In this document: one piece after another, positions 1 through 5,795 of the stretch
How the letters are laid out: each line of letters starts with the position of its first letter
Position numbering within the stretch: the stretch's first letter is position 1
Source: Thermoplasmata archaeon
GTDB taxonomy: Archaea; Thermoplasmatota; Thermoplasmata; GCA-020350865
Length of the DNA stretch: 6,008 nucleotides
Assembly: GCA_020351895.1 (NCBI GenBank)
Contig: CP070672.1
Location: forward strand, 851,779-857,786
Reading direction: 5' to 3'
Made by a program: the position numbers and the translations under genes
Notes under the pieces: generated by a model
What the model was told of the DNA's origin: nothing
Database searches by the model: none
What the model saw: only the letters and a program-made list of their open reading frames with translations

Positions 1-1013
1 CAGATGGTTAATTTATTTGTATCGGGGTTTTCAACTATCTGACCAGGTCTCGCTCTTATATATTTTATATCATAATCCTTTTTTGCCCTATCAACATACT
101 CCTGGAAATTCTTGCCCACAGCCCTTAAATCCGTGTAAAAGATATAAGCTTCGATATCTTCGTAATGTTCTCTTGCTAGCATTGCCTCTTTTGTAGCATA
201 CATACAGCATACACTGGAACAATACGGATTTTCCCTGCGGAAATCTCTTGACCCGACACATTGAATGAATCCTATCCGCCTTGGATGCTCGCCATCTGGC
301 TCAACAATAAGATGGCCTTCTGTAGGTCCAGAGGCACATATCAAGCGCTCGTACTCAATAGCAGTTCTCACATTTTGATATTTTCCATAACCGTATTCGA
401 ACATCTCAATTGGTTTGTAAATCTCGAAGCCAGAAGCCACAACCACTGCACCCACTTGCACCACGATTTCCTCATCCTTCTGCTCATAATCTATTGCTCC
501 AGCTTTACAAACCTTACTGCAGTTCCCGCATTTATCTTTCGTGAATTTTAAGCATTTTTCCTTGTCTATCGTCATAATTCTAGGCACCGATTGGGGGAAT
601 GGGAGATAGATGGCTTTCCTCTCATCCAGGTTCATGTTATATTTGTTCGGTACTTTTGTAGGGCATTTTTTAGTACAGTCACCACAACCTGTACATTTTT
701 TTTCGTCAATATATCTAGCCTTTTTAAGGATGGTTGCCTTAAAATTAGGAGCATCCCCTTTAAGAGAGATGAGCTCAGAATATGTCATAACCTCTATATT
801 TGGATGGGCAAAGCATTCATTCATTTTTGGTGCTAGTATACATATTGAGCAGTCATTTGTCGGAAAGGTTTTATCAAGAAGAGCCATGATTCCGCCAATG
901 CTTGGCTCTTTCTCAACGAGGTACACTTTGATACCTTTATTTGCCAAATCTAATGAGGATTGAATACCTGCTATCCCTCCTCCTAAAACCAGAACAATCC
1001 CATGTAAAGTCAT
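1..1013 (-). CDS. hdrA: Heterodisulfide reductase subunit A (HdrA), N-terminal 337 residues, cut by window edge
   Basis: FAD and iron-sulfur subunit of a cytoplasmic heterodisulfide reductase complex; in the family it takes electrons from a hydrogenase, formate dehydrogenase or F420 partner and bifurcates them between ferredoxin and HdrB. Visible in order: dinucleotide-binding GGGIAG at residues 11-16; the HdrA signature DCSICILAPKM at 54-64; an inserted ferredoxin domain with CTGCGDCTKKCP (Cys107/110/113/117) and a second site Cys154-x7-Cys162-x2-Cys165-x3-Cys169; then Cys252-x12-Cys265-x3-CysCys269/270 (QCVGS ... PYCSSVCC), the unusual cluster motif of the thioredoxin-reductase-like domain. 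The roughly 145-residue N-terminal domain of methanogen HdrA is absent: the FAD fold starts right after ATG. That start is well supported, because ATG overlaps the previous stop as ATGA and has GGAGG three bases upstream. The C-terminal half lies outside the window. Family assignment is very secure; the physiological partner cannot be seen. Confidence 0.96.
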   Translation of the reverse strand, partial: MTLHGIVLVLGGGIAGIQSSLDLANKGIKVYLVEKEPSIGGIMALLDKTFPTNDCSICILAPKMNECFAHPNIEVMTYSELISLKGDAPNFKATILKKARYIDEKKCTGCGDCTKKCPTKVPNKYNMNLDERKAIYLPFPQSVPRIMTIDKEKCLKFTKDKCGNCSKVCKAGAIDYEQKDEEIVVQVGAVVVASGFEIYKPIEMFEYGYGKYQNVRTAIEYERLICASGPTEGHLIVEPDGEHPRRIGFIQCVGSRDFRRENPYCSSVCCMYATKEAMLAREHYEDIEAYIFYTDLRAVGKNFQEYVDRAKKDYDIKYIRARPGQIVENPDTNKLTI

Positions 1014-2182
1014 TGTCCTCCCCCTTGCGGAATTTCCAGGGCTTTTGACGCCAATGTAGATAAATCAATAACATCTATCTCTATTGTATTCTTCTCTTCT
1101 TCAGGTCTCTTTTTCAGCGTGCATAAAAAGTGAATAAGGCATTTTGGACAGGTTGTGATCATTTTACTTGCCCCGGTGCTTTTTGCTTCTTTCAACCTGC
1201 TCATCTGCATTTCTTTGGAGTTACTATCACAGGTAATCCACGCACTGACACCGCAACACGGTCCTGCTTCCTTATTTTGCGGCATCTCAATAAATGATAA
1301 ATTCTCTATGTTGGCAATTACATTCCTCGGTGATTCATATATACTTAGATGTCTGCCAAGCGAGCACGGATCATGATATGTTGCCTTCATTTCATCGATT
1401 TTCATTGTTATTTTACCTTCATCAATAAGCTCCGAGATGTAATCAAGGGTGTTAATGACTTCAAAGTCTAACTCACCGATATATTTAGGATAGAACCTGC
1501 TTATAGTCTCATAACATTCCGGACATGAAACTAATAGCTTTTTTATTCCGAGCTCCTTGAAATGCTCGACATTGAGCTTGACTAAATTTTCGAATTCTAC
1601 AGTATCACCAGACCAAAGTTGATCGTGTCCACAGCACCGTTCATTATTAGAGACAATAGGCTCAATTCCCGTGGCATTTAGTATCCTTAAGGTTCCCTTT
1701 GCTGTGTCAATAGTTTTTGGATCGATATCCTTGAATATCACATCAAAGTAGGGCAGACAACCTACGAAATACATTATATCCCCTTTTTCCGAAATCTTTA
1801 TGTCTTTAGGTAGCCAGTCAAGGCGATTTTGCTTCAGTGAGGGGAGCGTCATCATGCCCCCAACCTGTAAAAGCAATCCTGATTTAGAGCAAAGCGTTCT
1901 ATTCCCGCTTTGTAATGCTCTATGTCTAAGCTCCCTAATAAGAGATGTAAAGGAAATCATAGACGGACAAACCTCATCACATAGACCGCAAATAAGACAT
2001 GAATAAAGCCATTGATCCTCGATTACCTCAATCTCATGATTTTCAAGGATTTTCTTGACGATCTTCCTGGGAGATATCCCATGTTCCCCTCTATTCATCG
2101 GGCATATAGAACTGCATTTTCCGCATTCTACACAATAATAAACCTTATTTTCCAATATCAAAGGTGGATACCCATCGGTCAT
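1010..2182 (-). CDS. HdrD-like iron-sulfur oxidoreductase (HdrC-HdrB-type fusion)
   Basis: Single 390-residue chain combining an HdrC-type electron-relay part with an HdrB-type catalytic part. N-terminal ferredoxin motifs are CVECGKCSSICP (Cys17/20/23/27) and CLICGLCDEVCP (Cys62/65/68/72). Two complete CCG domains follow: Cys142-x40-CysCys183/184-x35-Cys220-x2-Cys223 and Cys273-x35-CysCys309/310-x34-Cys345-x2-Cys348. In HdrB these motifs bind the noncubane [4Fe-4S] clusters that cleave the CoM-S-S-CoB disulfide, and the same arrangement occurs in HdrD and related proteins whose substrates differ or are unknown. No membrane segment is seen. The start is well placed: GGAGGT six bases upstream, and ATG overlapping the previous gene's stop as TGATG. 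The stop overlaps hdrA as ATGA. It most likely forms a second catalytic arm on the HdrA in this operon; the substrate is not determinable here. Confidence 0.93.
   Translation of the reverse strand: MTDGYPPLILENKVYYCVECGKCSSICPMNRGEHGISPRKIVKKILENHEIEVIEDQWLYSCLICGLCDEVCPSMISFTSLIRELRHRALQSGNRTLCSKSGLLLQVGGMMTLPSLKQNRLDWLPKDIKISEKGDIMYFVGCLPYFDVIFKDIDPKTIDTAKGTLRILNATGIEPIVSNNERCCGHDQLWSGDTVEFENLVKLNVEHFKELGIKKLLVSCPECYETISRFYPKYIGELDFEVINTLDYISELIDEGKITMKIDEMKATYHDPCSLGRHLSIYESPRNVIANIENLSFIEMPQNKEAGPCCGVSAWITCDSNSKEMQMSRLKEAKSTGASKMITTCPKCLIHFLCTLKKRPEEEKNTIEIDVIDLSTLASKALEIPQGGGQ
1017..1024 (-). promoter_or_regulatory. Strong Shine-Dalgarno of hdrA
   Basis: The minus strand reads GGGGGAGG, ending three bases before the hdrA ATG. 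It lies inside the last codons of the upstream HdrD-like gene, where it encodes the glycine run near its C-terminus. It fixes the hdrA start at 1013 and so supports the absence of the usual HdrA N-terminal domain. Confidence 0.75.
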
Positions 2183-2385
2183 CAGCTTACCTCCCCAATC
2201 TTTATGGCGGTATAGGGGCTCATATCTAACCCTTTAACTTTATAGACAAACTTGGTTGCGACCTCAACAAATCTTTCGCCTTCTGATGCTAATATCCAAT
2301 CCAGGTTAACACGTTTTACGTCAGCATCGAGCATCCTCAAAAGATCCTTCGCATTTTCTTTTCTTTCCTTCAATTTACCAATCAA
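2182..2385 (-). CDS. Small unknown protein within the hdr operon (67 aa)
   Basis: I do not recognise this family. The product is 67 residues, without cysteines, and has no predicted membrane segment or signal peptide. The N-terminal part (about residues 3-25) is strongly charged and helix-prone (KLKERKEN ... LLRMLDADVKR); the rest is mixed (GERFVEVATKFVYKV). No ATG is available; the best start is TTG at 2385, preceded by GAGGGG at 2394-2399 with an eight-base gap. The stop TGA shares a base with the ATG of the HdrD-like gene. It fills the space between hdrB and the fusion gene exactly, with operon-type junctions on both sides, so I believe it is translated. Lack of cysteines argues against an electron carrier; a structural or assembly role between the two catalytic modules is only a guess. 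Confidence 0.68.
   Translation of the reverse strand: MIGKLKERKENAKDLLRMLDADVKRVNLDWILASEGERFVEVATKFVYKVKGLDMSPYTAIKIGEVS
2189..2194 (-). promoter_or_regulatory. Shine-Dalgarno of the HdrD-like gene
   Basis: The minus strand reads GGAGGT followed by six bases and then ATG at 2182. It lies within the last codons of the small upstream ORF, which suits coupled translation through the TGATG overlap. Confidence 0.75.
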
Positions 2386-2390
2386 ATTAA

Positions 2391-3251
2391 CTACCCCTCG
2401 TTTAATTTTATTGGTACCGCTTGTAGATCCAATCCTAATTTAATCTCATCAATTCCAAATGCTAATCCATACAGCTGCGCAAGATTCATCACAGGGATGT
2501 TTGTTTTACCTAACTCCATTGCTCCCATATCGAATTGAAGTTGACAAAAAGGGCAGATGTCGACTATACAATCTGCTCCTGCCTTTTCAATATTTTCTAA
2601 TTTATCAGCAGTCATTTTTAATGCTACTTCTTTTGCTCTTGCTCTCACACCCCCGCCAGCACCACAGCAACGGTTTTTATCCATATAATCTACACTAGTA
2701 GCACCTACAGCTTCAACGAGTTTATCAAGAATCAGCGGTCTTTCGGGATCATCAATGTTTTTTACATTGGAAGGTTTAAGAAAATGGCAGCCATAATGTA
2801 CTGCGATTTTTAAGTTTTTATATGGATAATTTACTGAGTCAATGATTTTTTTAACGCCAACATCTGTATATAGCAAATCTGCAAAATGTTTAACATTGGT
2901 TGTGCATTTATATTCAAGATCTATGTTAGCGAGGATTGCATTGATTTCATCCAACTTTTCTCTATCGTTATTTAATATATATGCCACCTCAAAAAGGGAG
3001 GCAAAACATCCATTACATATCGTGATGATATCCGCATTTTGTACCTCTGCGAGGGCAAGGTTTCTTGCAGAAATTGCTAACCATGTTTGCTGATCAAATG
3101 ACCGAAAAACCCCAGGTGCTGGGCAACATGACACATCCTCTAAATCTGAGAATTGTATGCCAAATGCTTTCATAACTGCCCGCGTTGCGCTCTCAATGCC
3201 TGGATAGCGTAACAGGGCTATGCATCCTGGAAAGAATACATATTTGGCTAT
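2391..3251 (-). CDS. hdrB: Heterodisulfide reductase subunit B (HdrB), with non-canonical start
   Basis: Catalytic subunit that reduces a disulfide-type substrate at two noncubane [4Fe-4S] clusters held by CCG domains. Counted from ATA at 3251, the ligands are Cys10-x31-CysCys42/43-x35-Cys79-x2-Cys82 and Cys155-x39-CysCys195/196-x36-Cys233-x2-Cys236, matching the family. The first ATG in frame (3173) would drop 26 residues, including FFPGC with the essential first cysteine. No ATG, GTG or TTG lies between it and an in-frame TAG at 3252-3254. ATA at 3251 falls where methanogen HdrB begins and has GGAG ten bases upstream. Alternatively, GTG at 3260, overlapping the hdrC stop as GTGA, opens the same frame but needs TAG at codon 3 to be read as an amino acid. 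The gene ends at TAG 2391, six bases before the next ORF. A sequencing error or recent start-codon mutation is also possible. Confidence 0.88.
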   Translation of the reverse strand: MAKYVFFPGCIALLRYPGIESATRAVMKAFGIQFSDLEDVSCCPAPGVFRSFDQQTWLAISARNLALAEVQNADIITICNGCFASLFEVAYILNNDREKLDEINAILANIDLEYKCTTNVKHFADLLYTDVGVKKIIDSVNYPYKNLKIAVHYGCHFLKPSNVKNIDDPERPLILDKLVEAVGATSVDYMDKNRCCGAGGGVRARAKEVALKMTADKLENIEKAGADCIVDICPFCQLQFDMGAMELGKTNIPVMNLAQLYGLAFGIDEIKLGLDLQAVPIKLNEG

Positions 3252-3256
3252 CTACT

Positions 3257-3805
3257 TCACGCTCCTACTATTTTATCAAAACCAGTATACCTGAGGATAT
3301 TCTGCACGTCTTCTAATGCCTTAAAATTAGATAGTGTGGTAAGTGGTGAATTAATCAGTCCCAATTTTTTCCTAATCTTTTTTCCTTTATCATCTAAGGG
3401 TATTGTATGGCCTGTTTTTATCATCATTGTAACAGCTTTTTTATGTGTTTCAGCTATATAGCCCAATTTAACTGCCATATTTCGCAGAGTGTATATGATT
3501 TCCGGGATTTTCACACCACGGGGACAGCGCTCCCCACAAGTATAGCATGTGGTGCACATCCACAAATCATCCGTTGGTAAAACCTCGTCCTTGAAGCCTA
3601 ATTGGACTCTGCGTATCAATTTTCTTATTCGAAATGCGGTATGCTGTCCTGAGGGGCAACTGGCTGTACATGTTCCACACTGCCAACATAAATTTACTGT
3701 TGCAGCACCAGCTTCAGTCACCTCTTCGATGAACTTTGGATTCACCAATTTCGCTTTTTTCTCCAACAATCTCACTTCATTTATCATATCAATTCGTAAC
3801 TCCAT
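3257..3805 (-). CDS. hdrC: Heterodisulfide reductase subunit C (HdrC)
   Basis: Small soluble relay subunit carrying two cubane [4Fe-4S] clusters that pass electrons from HdrA to HdrB. The motifs are CWQCGTCTASCP (Cys40/43/46/50) and CTTCYTCGERCP (Cys84/87/90/94), separated by the family-typical RIRKLIRRVQLG and DEVL..DDLW segments. The C-terminal part (MIKTGHTIP about 128-136, LEDVQNILRYTGFDK near the end) also matches HdrC. At 182 residues it is of ordinary size, and it has no membrane segment or HdrE fusion. The first ATG (3805) gives a short extra N-terminus; ATG at 3787 is an alternative and neither has a clear ribosome binding site. It is the first gene of the operon, with A+T-rich promoter-like sequence upstream. 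Its TGA stop overlaps a GTG (GTGA) in the hdrB frame. Confidence 0.95.
   Translation of the reverse strand: MELRIDMINEVRLLEKKAKLVNPKFIEEVTEAGAATVNLCWQCGTCTASCPSGQHTAFRIRKLIRRVQLGFKDEVLPTDDLWMCTTCYTCGERCPRGVKIPEIIYTLRNMAVKLGYIAETHKKAVTMMIKTGHTIPLDDKGKKIRKKLGLINSPLTTLSNFKALEDVQNILRYTGFDKIVGA
3262..3265 (-). promoter_or_regulatory. Shine-Dalgarno candidate for hdrB
   Basis: GGAG on the minus strand lies inside the last codons of hdrC. It is ten bases from ATA at 3251, long but usable, and only one base from GTG at 3260, which is too close for normal initiation. The spacing therefore favours ATA initiation over the GTG plus TAG-readthrough model. Confidence 0.5.
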
Positions 3806-3865
3806 TCTGTTTCATTACAAGGTTTTCCCAGCTTTATTATCACATTTCTATAAATCTCGATAACC

Positions 3866-3871
3866 TTATAT
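3866..3871 (-). promoter_or_regulatory. TATA-box candidate for the hdr operon
   Basis: The minus strand reads ATATAA inside CATATAAGG, about 61-66 bases upstream of the hdrC ATG. Using the usual archaeal spacing, transcription would start near 3843 and leave a leader of roughly 40 bases. Other A/T-rich hexamers closer to the gene (near 3850 and 3835) could serve instead, so the exact element is uncertain. Confidence 0.4.
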
Positions 3872-3881
3872 GTCTGAGACA
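3871..3881. repeat. Perfect 11-bp palindrome next to the hdr TATA candidate
   Basis: TGTCTGAGACA is two 5-bp arms around one base. It touches the upstream edge of the CATATAAGG element as read on the minus strand, the position of the TFB recognition element, where a bound regulator could block or assist initiation. It is a candidate operator only. Confidence 0.4.
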
Positions 3882-4073
3882 GTATAGAGATTGGTAATAT
3901 CTTTATGTTACATATGGTTAATAAATAATTAATATAACATCAAATAGTAACATATCTTTGTTTCATTAAAATAATATAATAAATTCTTCTAAAAGATTTC
4001 ATATTTAATTATGAGGTAAAATACTTAAGAACTCAAGATTTTTTGGCAATGTTTTAAAGATTAGTAAATCCAA

Positions 4074-5081
4074 CTACACGGTCCAGATATATTCAATTCC
4101 TCCGGCAATTCGCAACCTAAGATAAGATTCACCACTGAGTATTACTGTTACCTTCCATTCTCCGGATTCGCTTGGGATGGTGCCCAGAGTCCTTTCGAAG
4201 GTATTAGGACCGAAAATCCGTTTCATCGTAGATTCTGATGCAGGGTCAGTCACTGTTATTGTTCCACCAGAGCTATCTCCCGTGTGTATATCATAATGAT
4301 AGACGAGGTAATCAAACGGGCCCCATTCAGGATGACCTTGGTCAAAGAAGCTGTTATAAAAATCTATGTCTGGAGAACCTCTATTTGAAATGTATTCCTC
4401 ATCGAACAGGTCCACTGCGCGAACAAAGTATACTTTGCCATTAAAATCCTTGCCATATGAAACTAAGGTCATTCCCAATAATGTGGTCCCTGAGGAATCC
4501 TGAAATGCGAATGAGCGTATCCACTCTGCGGAGGTATCATATGAATATAAGAGTAATTCTCCACTTGGTGCAGTAGCTTCAATACCAACAAGTATAGTGC
4601 TCCCGCTAATGGGCAGGTTGACAGATCTAATTGAAATCACCTTGGCATTAAACCCATCTACATCAAACATTGAGAAAGTCCATTGGGAATTTTTCTTCAA
4701 AGGAAACGAGAAGAGGGGCTGTGGTATCCCTTTCTCGTAGATAGAAAGGTTCCCCATCGTTATTCTACCGAGTATAGGATTGTAGTTCAGAACAGCATGC
4801 CGTTGCGCATCAAGGCGAGACGCCACACCAACTAGATAATCCCTCCCATCATCGGAAGCAACAACGATTCTTGATATTACATCATCTATCTCTGGAGTCT
4901 TGAAAGAATATGTCCAGTATTTTCCAGCTTCCCAAGCAGGAGCAGAGATTTCACCGGGGATTGAGCTATGTTCCGAGTATTCAAAATATCCTGTAAAGAT
5001 GGTTGTTCCAAGTAAGAACCCAATTATAAAAATACTGATGATCGTTATTATCGAGATAGATATTTTCCTTCTTATGTTCAT
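4074..5081 (-). CDS. Membrane-anchored, probably extracellular protein of unknown function
   Basis: I do not recognise a named family. Counted from ATG at 5081, residues 2-6 are basic (NIRRK) and about 7-28 form one hydrophobic helix rich in Ile, a signal anchor placing the rest outside the cell. The 300-residue exterior part has no cysteine, is rich in Ser, Thr, Gly and aromatic residues, and alternates as beta strands would. It contains AWEAGKYWTYSF just after the anchor, similar to the opening of some archaeal surface-protein modules. The C-terminal 60 residues (GGTITVTD ... GEWKVTVILSGESYLRLRI) look like a beta-sandwich binding module. The start is chosen at ATG 5081 because GGTGGG ends nine bases upstream; TTG 5090 would add three residues and abut that motif. 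The stop is TAG. It is oriented with the hdr operon but separated from it by 268 bases, so a functional link is not implied. Confidence 0.8.
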   Translation of the reverse strand: MNIRRKISISIITIISIFIIGFLLGTTIFTGYFEYSEHSSIPGEISAPAWEAGKYWTYSFKTPEIDDVISRIVVASDDGRDYLVGVASRLDAQRHAVLNYNPILGRITMGNLSIYEKGIPQPLFSFPLKKNSQWTFSMFDVDGFNAKVISIRSVNLPISGSTILVGIEATAPSGELLLYSYDTSAEWIRSFAFQDSSGTTLLGMTLVSYGKDFNGKVYFVRAVDLFDEEYISNRGSPDIDFYNSFFDQGHPEWGPFDYLVYHYDIHTGDSSGGTITVTDPASESTMKRIFGPNTFERTLGTIPSESGEWKVTVILSGESYLRLRIAGGIEYIWTV

Positions 5082-5090
5082 GATGCTCAA

Positions 5091-5108
5091 CCCACCGATT
5101 ATATTTAT
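5091..5108 (-). promoter_or_regulatory. TATA-like element and GGTGGG before the surface-protein gene
   Basis: The minus strand has ATAAATATAAT (5098-5108) about 22 bases upstream of the ATG at 5081, then GGTGGG (5091-5096) nine bases upstream. The first could drive a nearly leaderless transcript; the second resembles a weak ribosome binding site. Both cannot be fully used together, so at least one may be incidental. Confidence 0.4.
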
Positions 5109-5220
5109 GTTCCCGCTTCCATGAGCGTTTCGTTTATCTCTCTTGACATTATACCGACTGTTTTATTGAGAATATCTTTTAATTAAGCCTGTTTCGACAT
5201 AACCCTAGATTCGATCATCC
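5109..5220. other. Intergenic region downstream of TBP
   Basis: I see no supported gene here. On the minus strand a 14-codon ATG-to-TAA reading frame (5105-5149) is present but has no ribosome binding site or recognisable product. No clear terminator hairpin or long T-tract follows the TBP stop, so transcription could continue towards the surface-protein gene. Confidence 0.45.
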
Positions 5221-5766
5221 TCAAGTGATATATAAGTTATCTTTGAGTTTATTAATAGCCATATCCTCGATCTGTTTCGCACTGGTACATATGATTTTCC
5301 CACTTTGGAAAAGCAAAAGTACGGTTTTAGGCGCATCAATTCGATACATCAGACCCGGAAATTGCTCGGGTTCGTATTCTACATTCTCTAAGCCCAGTCT
5401 AACTGCAACGTCATTTAGATTCAACCAAACGCCCAAATTGTATGTTGCCACGATGTTTTGAATTGTAATCTTCGGATTTTTATTCACCTCAAAGTTTGCA
5501 GCCCCAAGAATTTTGATTAGAGTTCTTATACTTCGATTAACATCTTCTACATCCTTTCCACCAGTGCTTACAACTCGTCCTCTTTTAAAAATGAGCAGGG
5601 TAGTTCCCAGATCTTTTAAACGTAAAATTAGTCCCAGGAATGTCTTAGAATTGTATTTTACCTCCTTCATCATATTGTGAATACGCTCTAAATTTAGATT
5701 CTCAGCTATTATTGTTGTACAAACGATATTATGTATTCTTAAATTCGTCATGCTAACATCAACCAC
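5221..5766 (-). CDS. tbp: TATA-box-binding protein (archaeal TBP)
   Basis: General transcription factor that bends promoter DNA at the TATA box and recruits TFB and RNA polymerase. The 181-residue product shows the two direct repeats of the TBP saddle: about residues 9-90 and 100-181. The second repeat is near-canonical (QNIVATYNLG at 103-112, EYEPEQFPGL at 130-139, LLLFQSGKIICT at 150-161). The first keeps HNIV and IFKRGR but has YNSKTFLGL where the (E/P)E(Q/E)FPG stirrup is expected. The four DNA-intercalating phenylalanines appear intact at Phe43, Phe60, Phe136 and Phe153. GTG at 5766 is preferred because the resulting MVDVS...LRI N-terminus closely resembles hyperthermophile TBPs; ATG at 5751 is the alternative and has a TATA-like element 25 bases upstream. 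No acidic C-terminal tail is present. It could be a secondary TBP paralogue rather than the main one. Confidence 0.95.
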   Translation of the reverse strand: MVDVSMTNLRIHNIVCTTIIAENLNLERIHNMMKEVKYNSKTFLGLILRLKDLGTTLLIFKRGRVVSTGGKDVEDVNRSIRTLIKILGAANFEVNKNPKITIQNIVATYNLGVWLNLNDVAVRLGLENVEYEPEQFPGLMYRIDAPKTVLLLFQSGKIICTSAKQIEDMAINKLKDNLYIT

Positions 5767-5771
5767 AGCGG

Positions 5772-5780
5772 TAATTTATG
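5772..5780 (-). promoter_or_regulatory. TATA-like element upstream of TBP
   Basis: The minus strand reads CATAAATTA in the short gap after the preceding gene. It is centred about 25 bases from the internal ATG at 5751 but only 10 from GTG 5766. If it is the promoter, the transcript would be leaderless and would favour ATG 5751. If TBP is instead cotranscribed with the upstream gene, the element is incidental. Confidence 0.3.
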
Positions 5781-5795
5781 GAAGTCCAGCAGCTT

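Larger units (their letters stand above)
3853..3892. repeat. Imperfect inverted repeat flanking the hdr TATA candidate
   Basis: AATCTCGATA (3853-3862) and TATAGAGATT (3883-3892) are inverted copies with 9 of 10 positions paired. Their centres are 30 bp apart, close to three helical turns. The TATA candidate sits between them. The arrangement resembles a pair of operator half-sites, though the A+T-rich context raises the chance level. Confidence 0.4.
3806..4073. other. A+T-rich intergenic region between the surface-protein gene and the hdr operon
   Basis: These 268 bases hold no convincing gene on either strand. The half nearer hdrC carries the TATA candidate, the 11-bp palindrome and the inverted repeat described separately. 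The half nearer the surface-protein gene is very A+T-rich, with short repeated words: ATGTTA at 3905-3910 and TAACAT at 3935-3940 and 3948-3953. No G+C-rich hairpin terminator is visible. Confidence 0.6.

Noticed and set aside
610..963. Plus-strand open frame of 117 codons
   Set aside because: It lies antisense to hdrA, whose minus-strand frame encodes conserved iron-sulfur motifs throughout. The predicted product has no recognisable features; the same applies to the other plus-strand frames over the hdr genes, the surface-protein gene and tbp.
3174..3260. Frameshift or pseudogene explanation for hdrB
   Set aside because: The reading frame is uninterrupted from the conserved N-terminus to the C-terminus and all cluster cysteines are present with correct spacing; only the start codon is abnormal.
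3905..3953. ATGTTA/TAACAT words as a regulatory repeat array
   Set aside because: Six-base A+T-rich words recur easily by chance in sequence of this composition, and the spacing is irregular (13 and 30 bases).
5105..5149. 14-codon minus-strand ATG-to-TAA frame between tbp and the surface-protein gene
   Set aside because: Too short to judge, with no ribosome binding site, and the overlap of its end with the TATA-like element of the next gene is probably chance.
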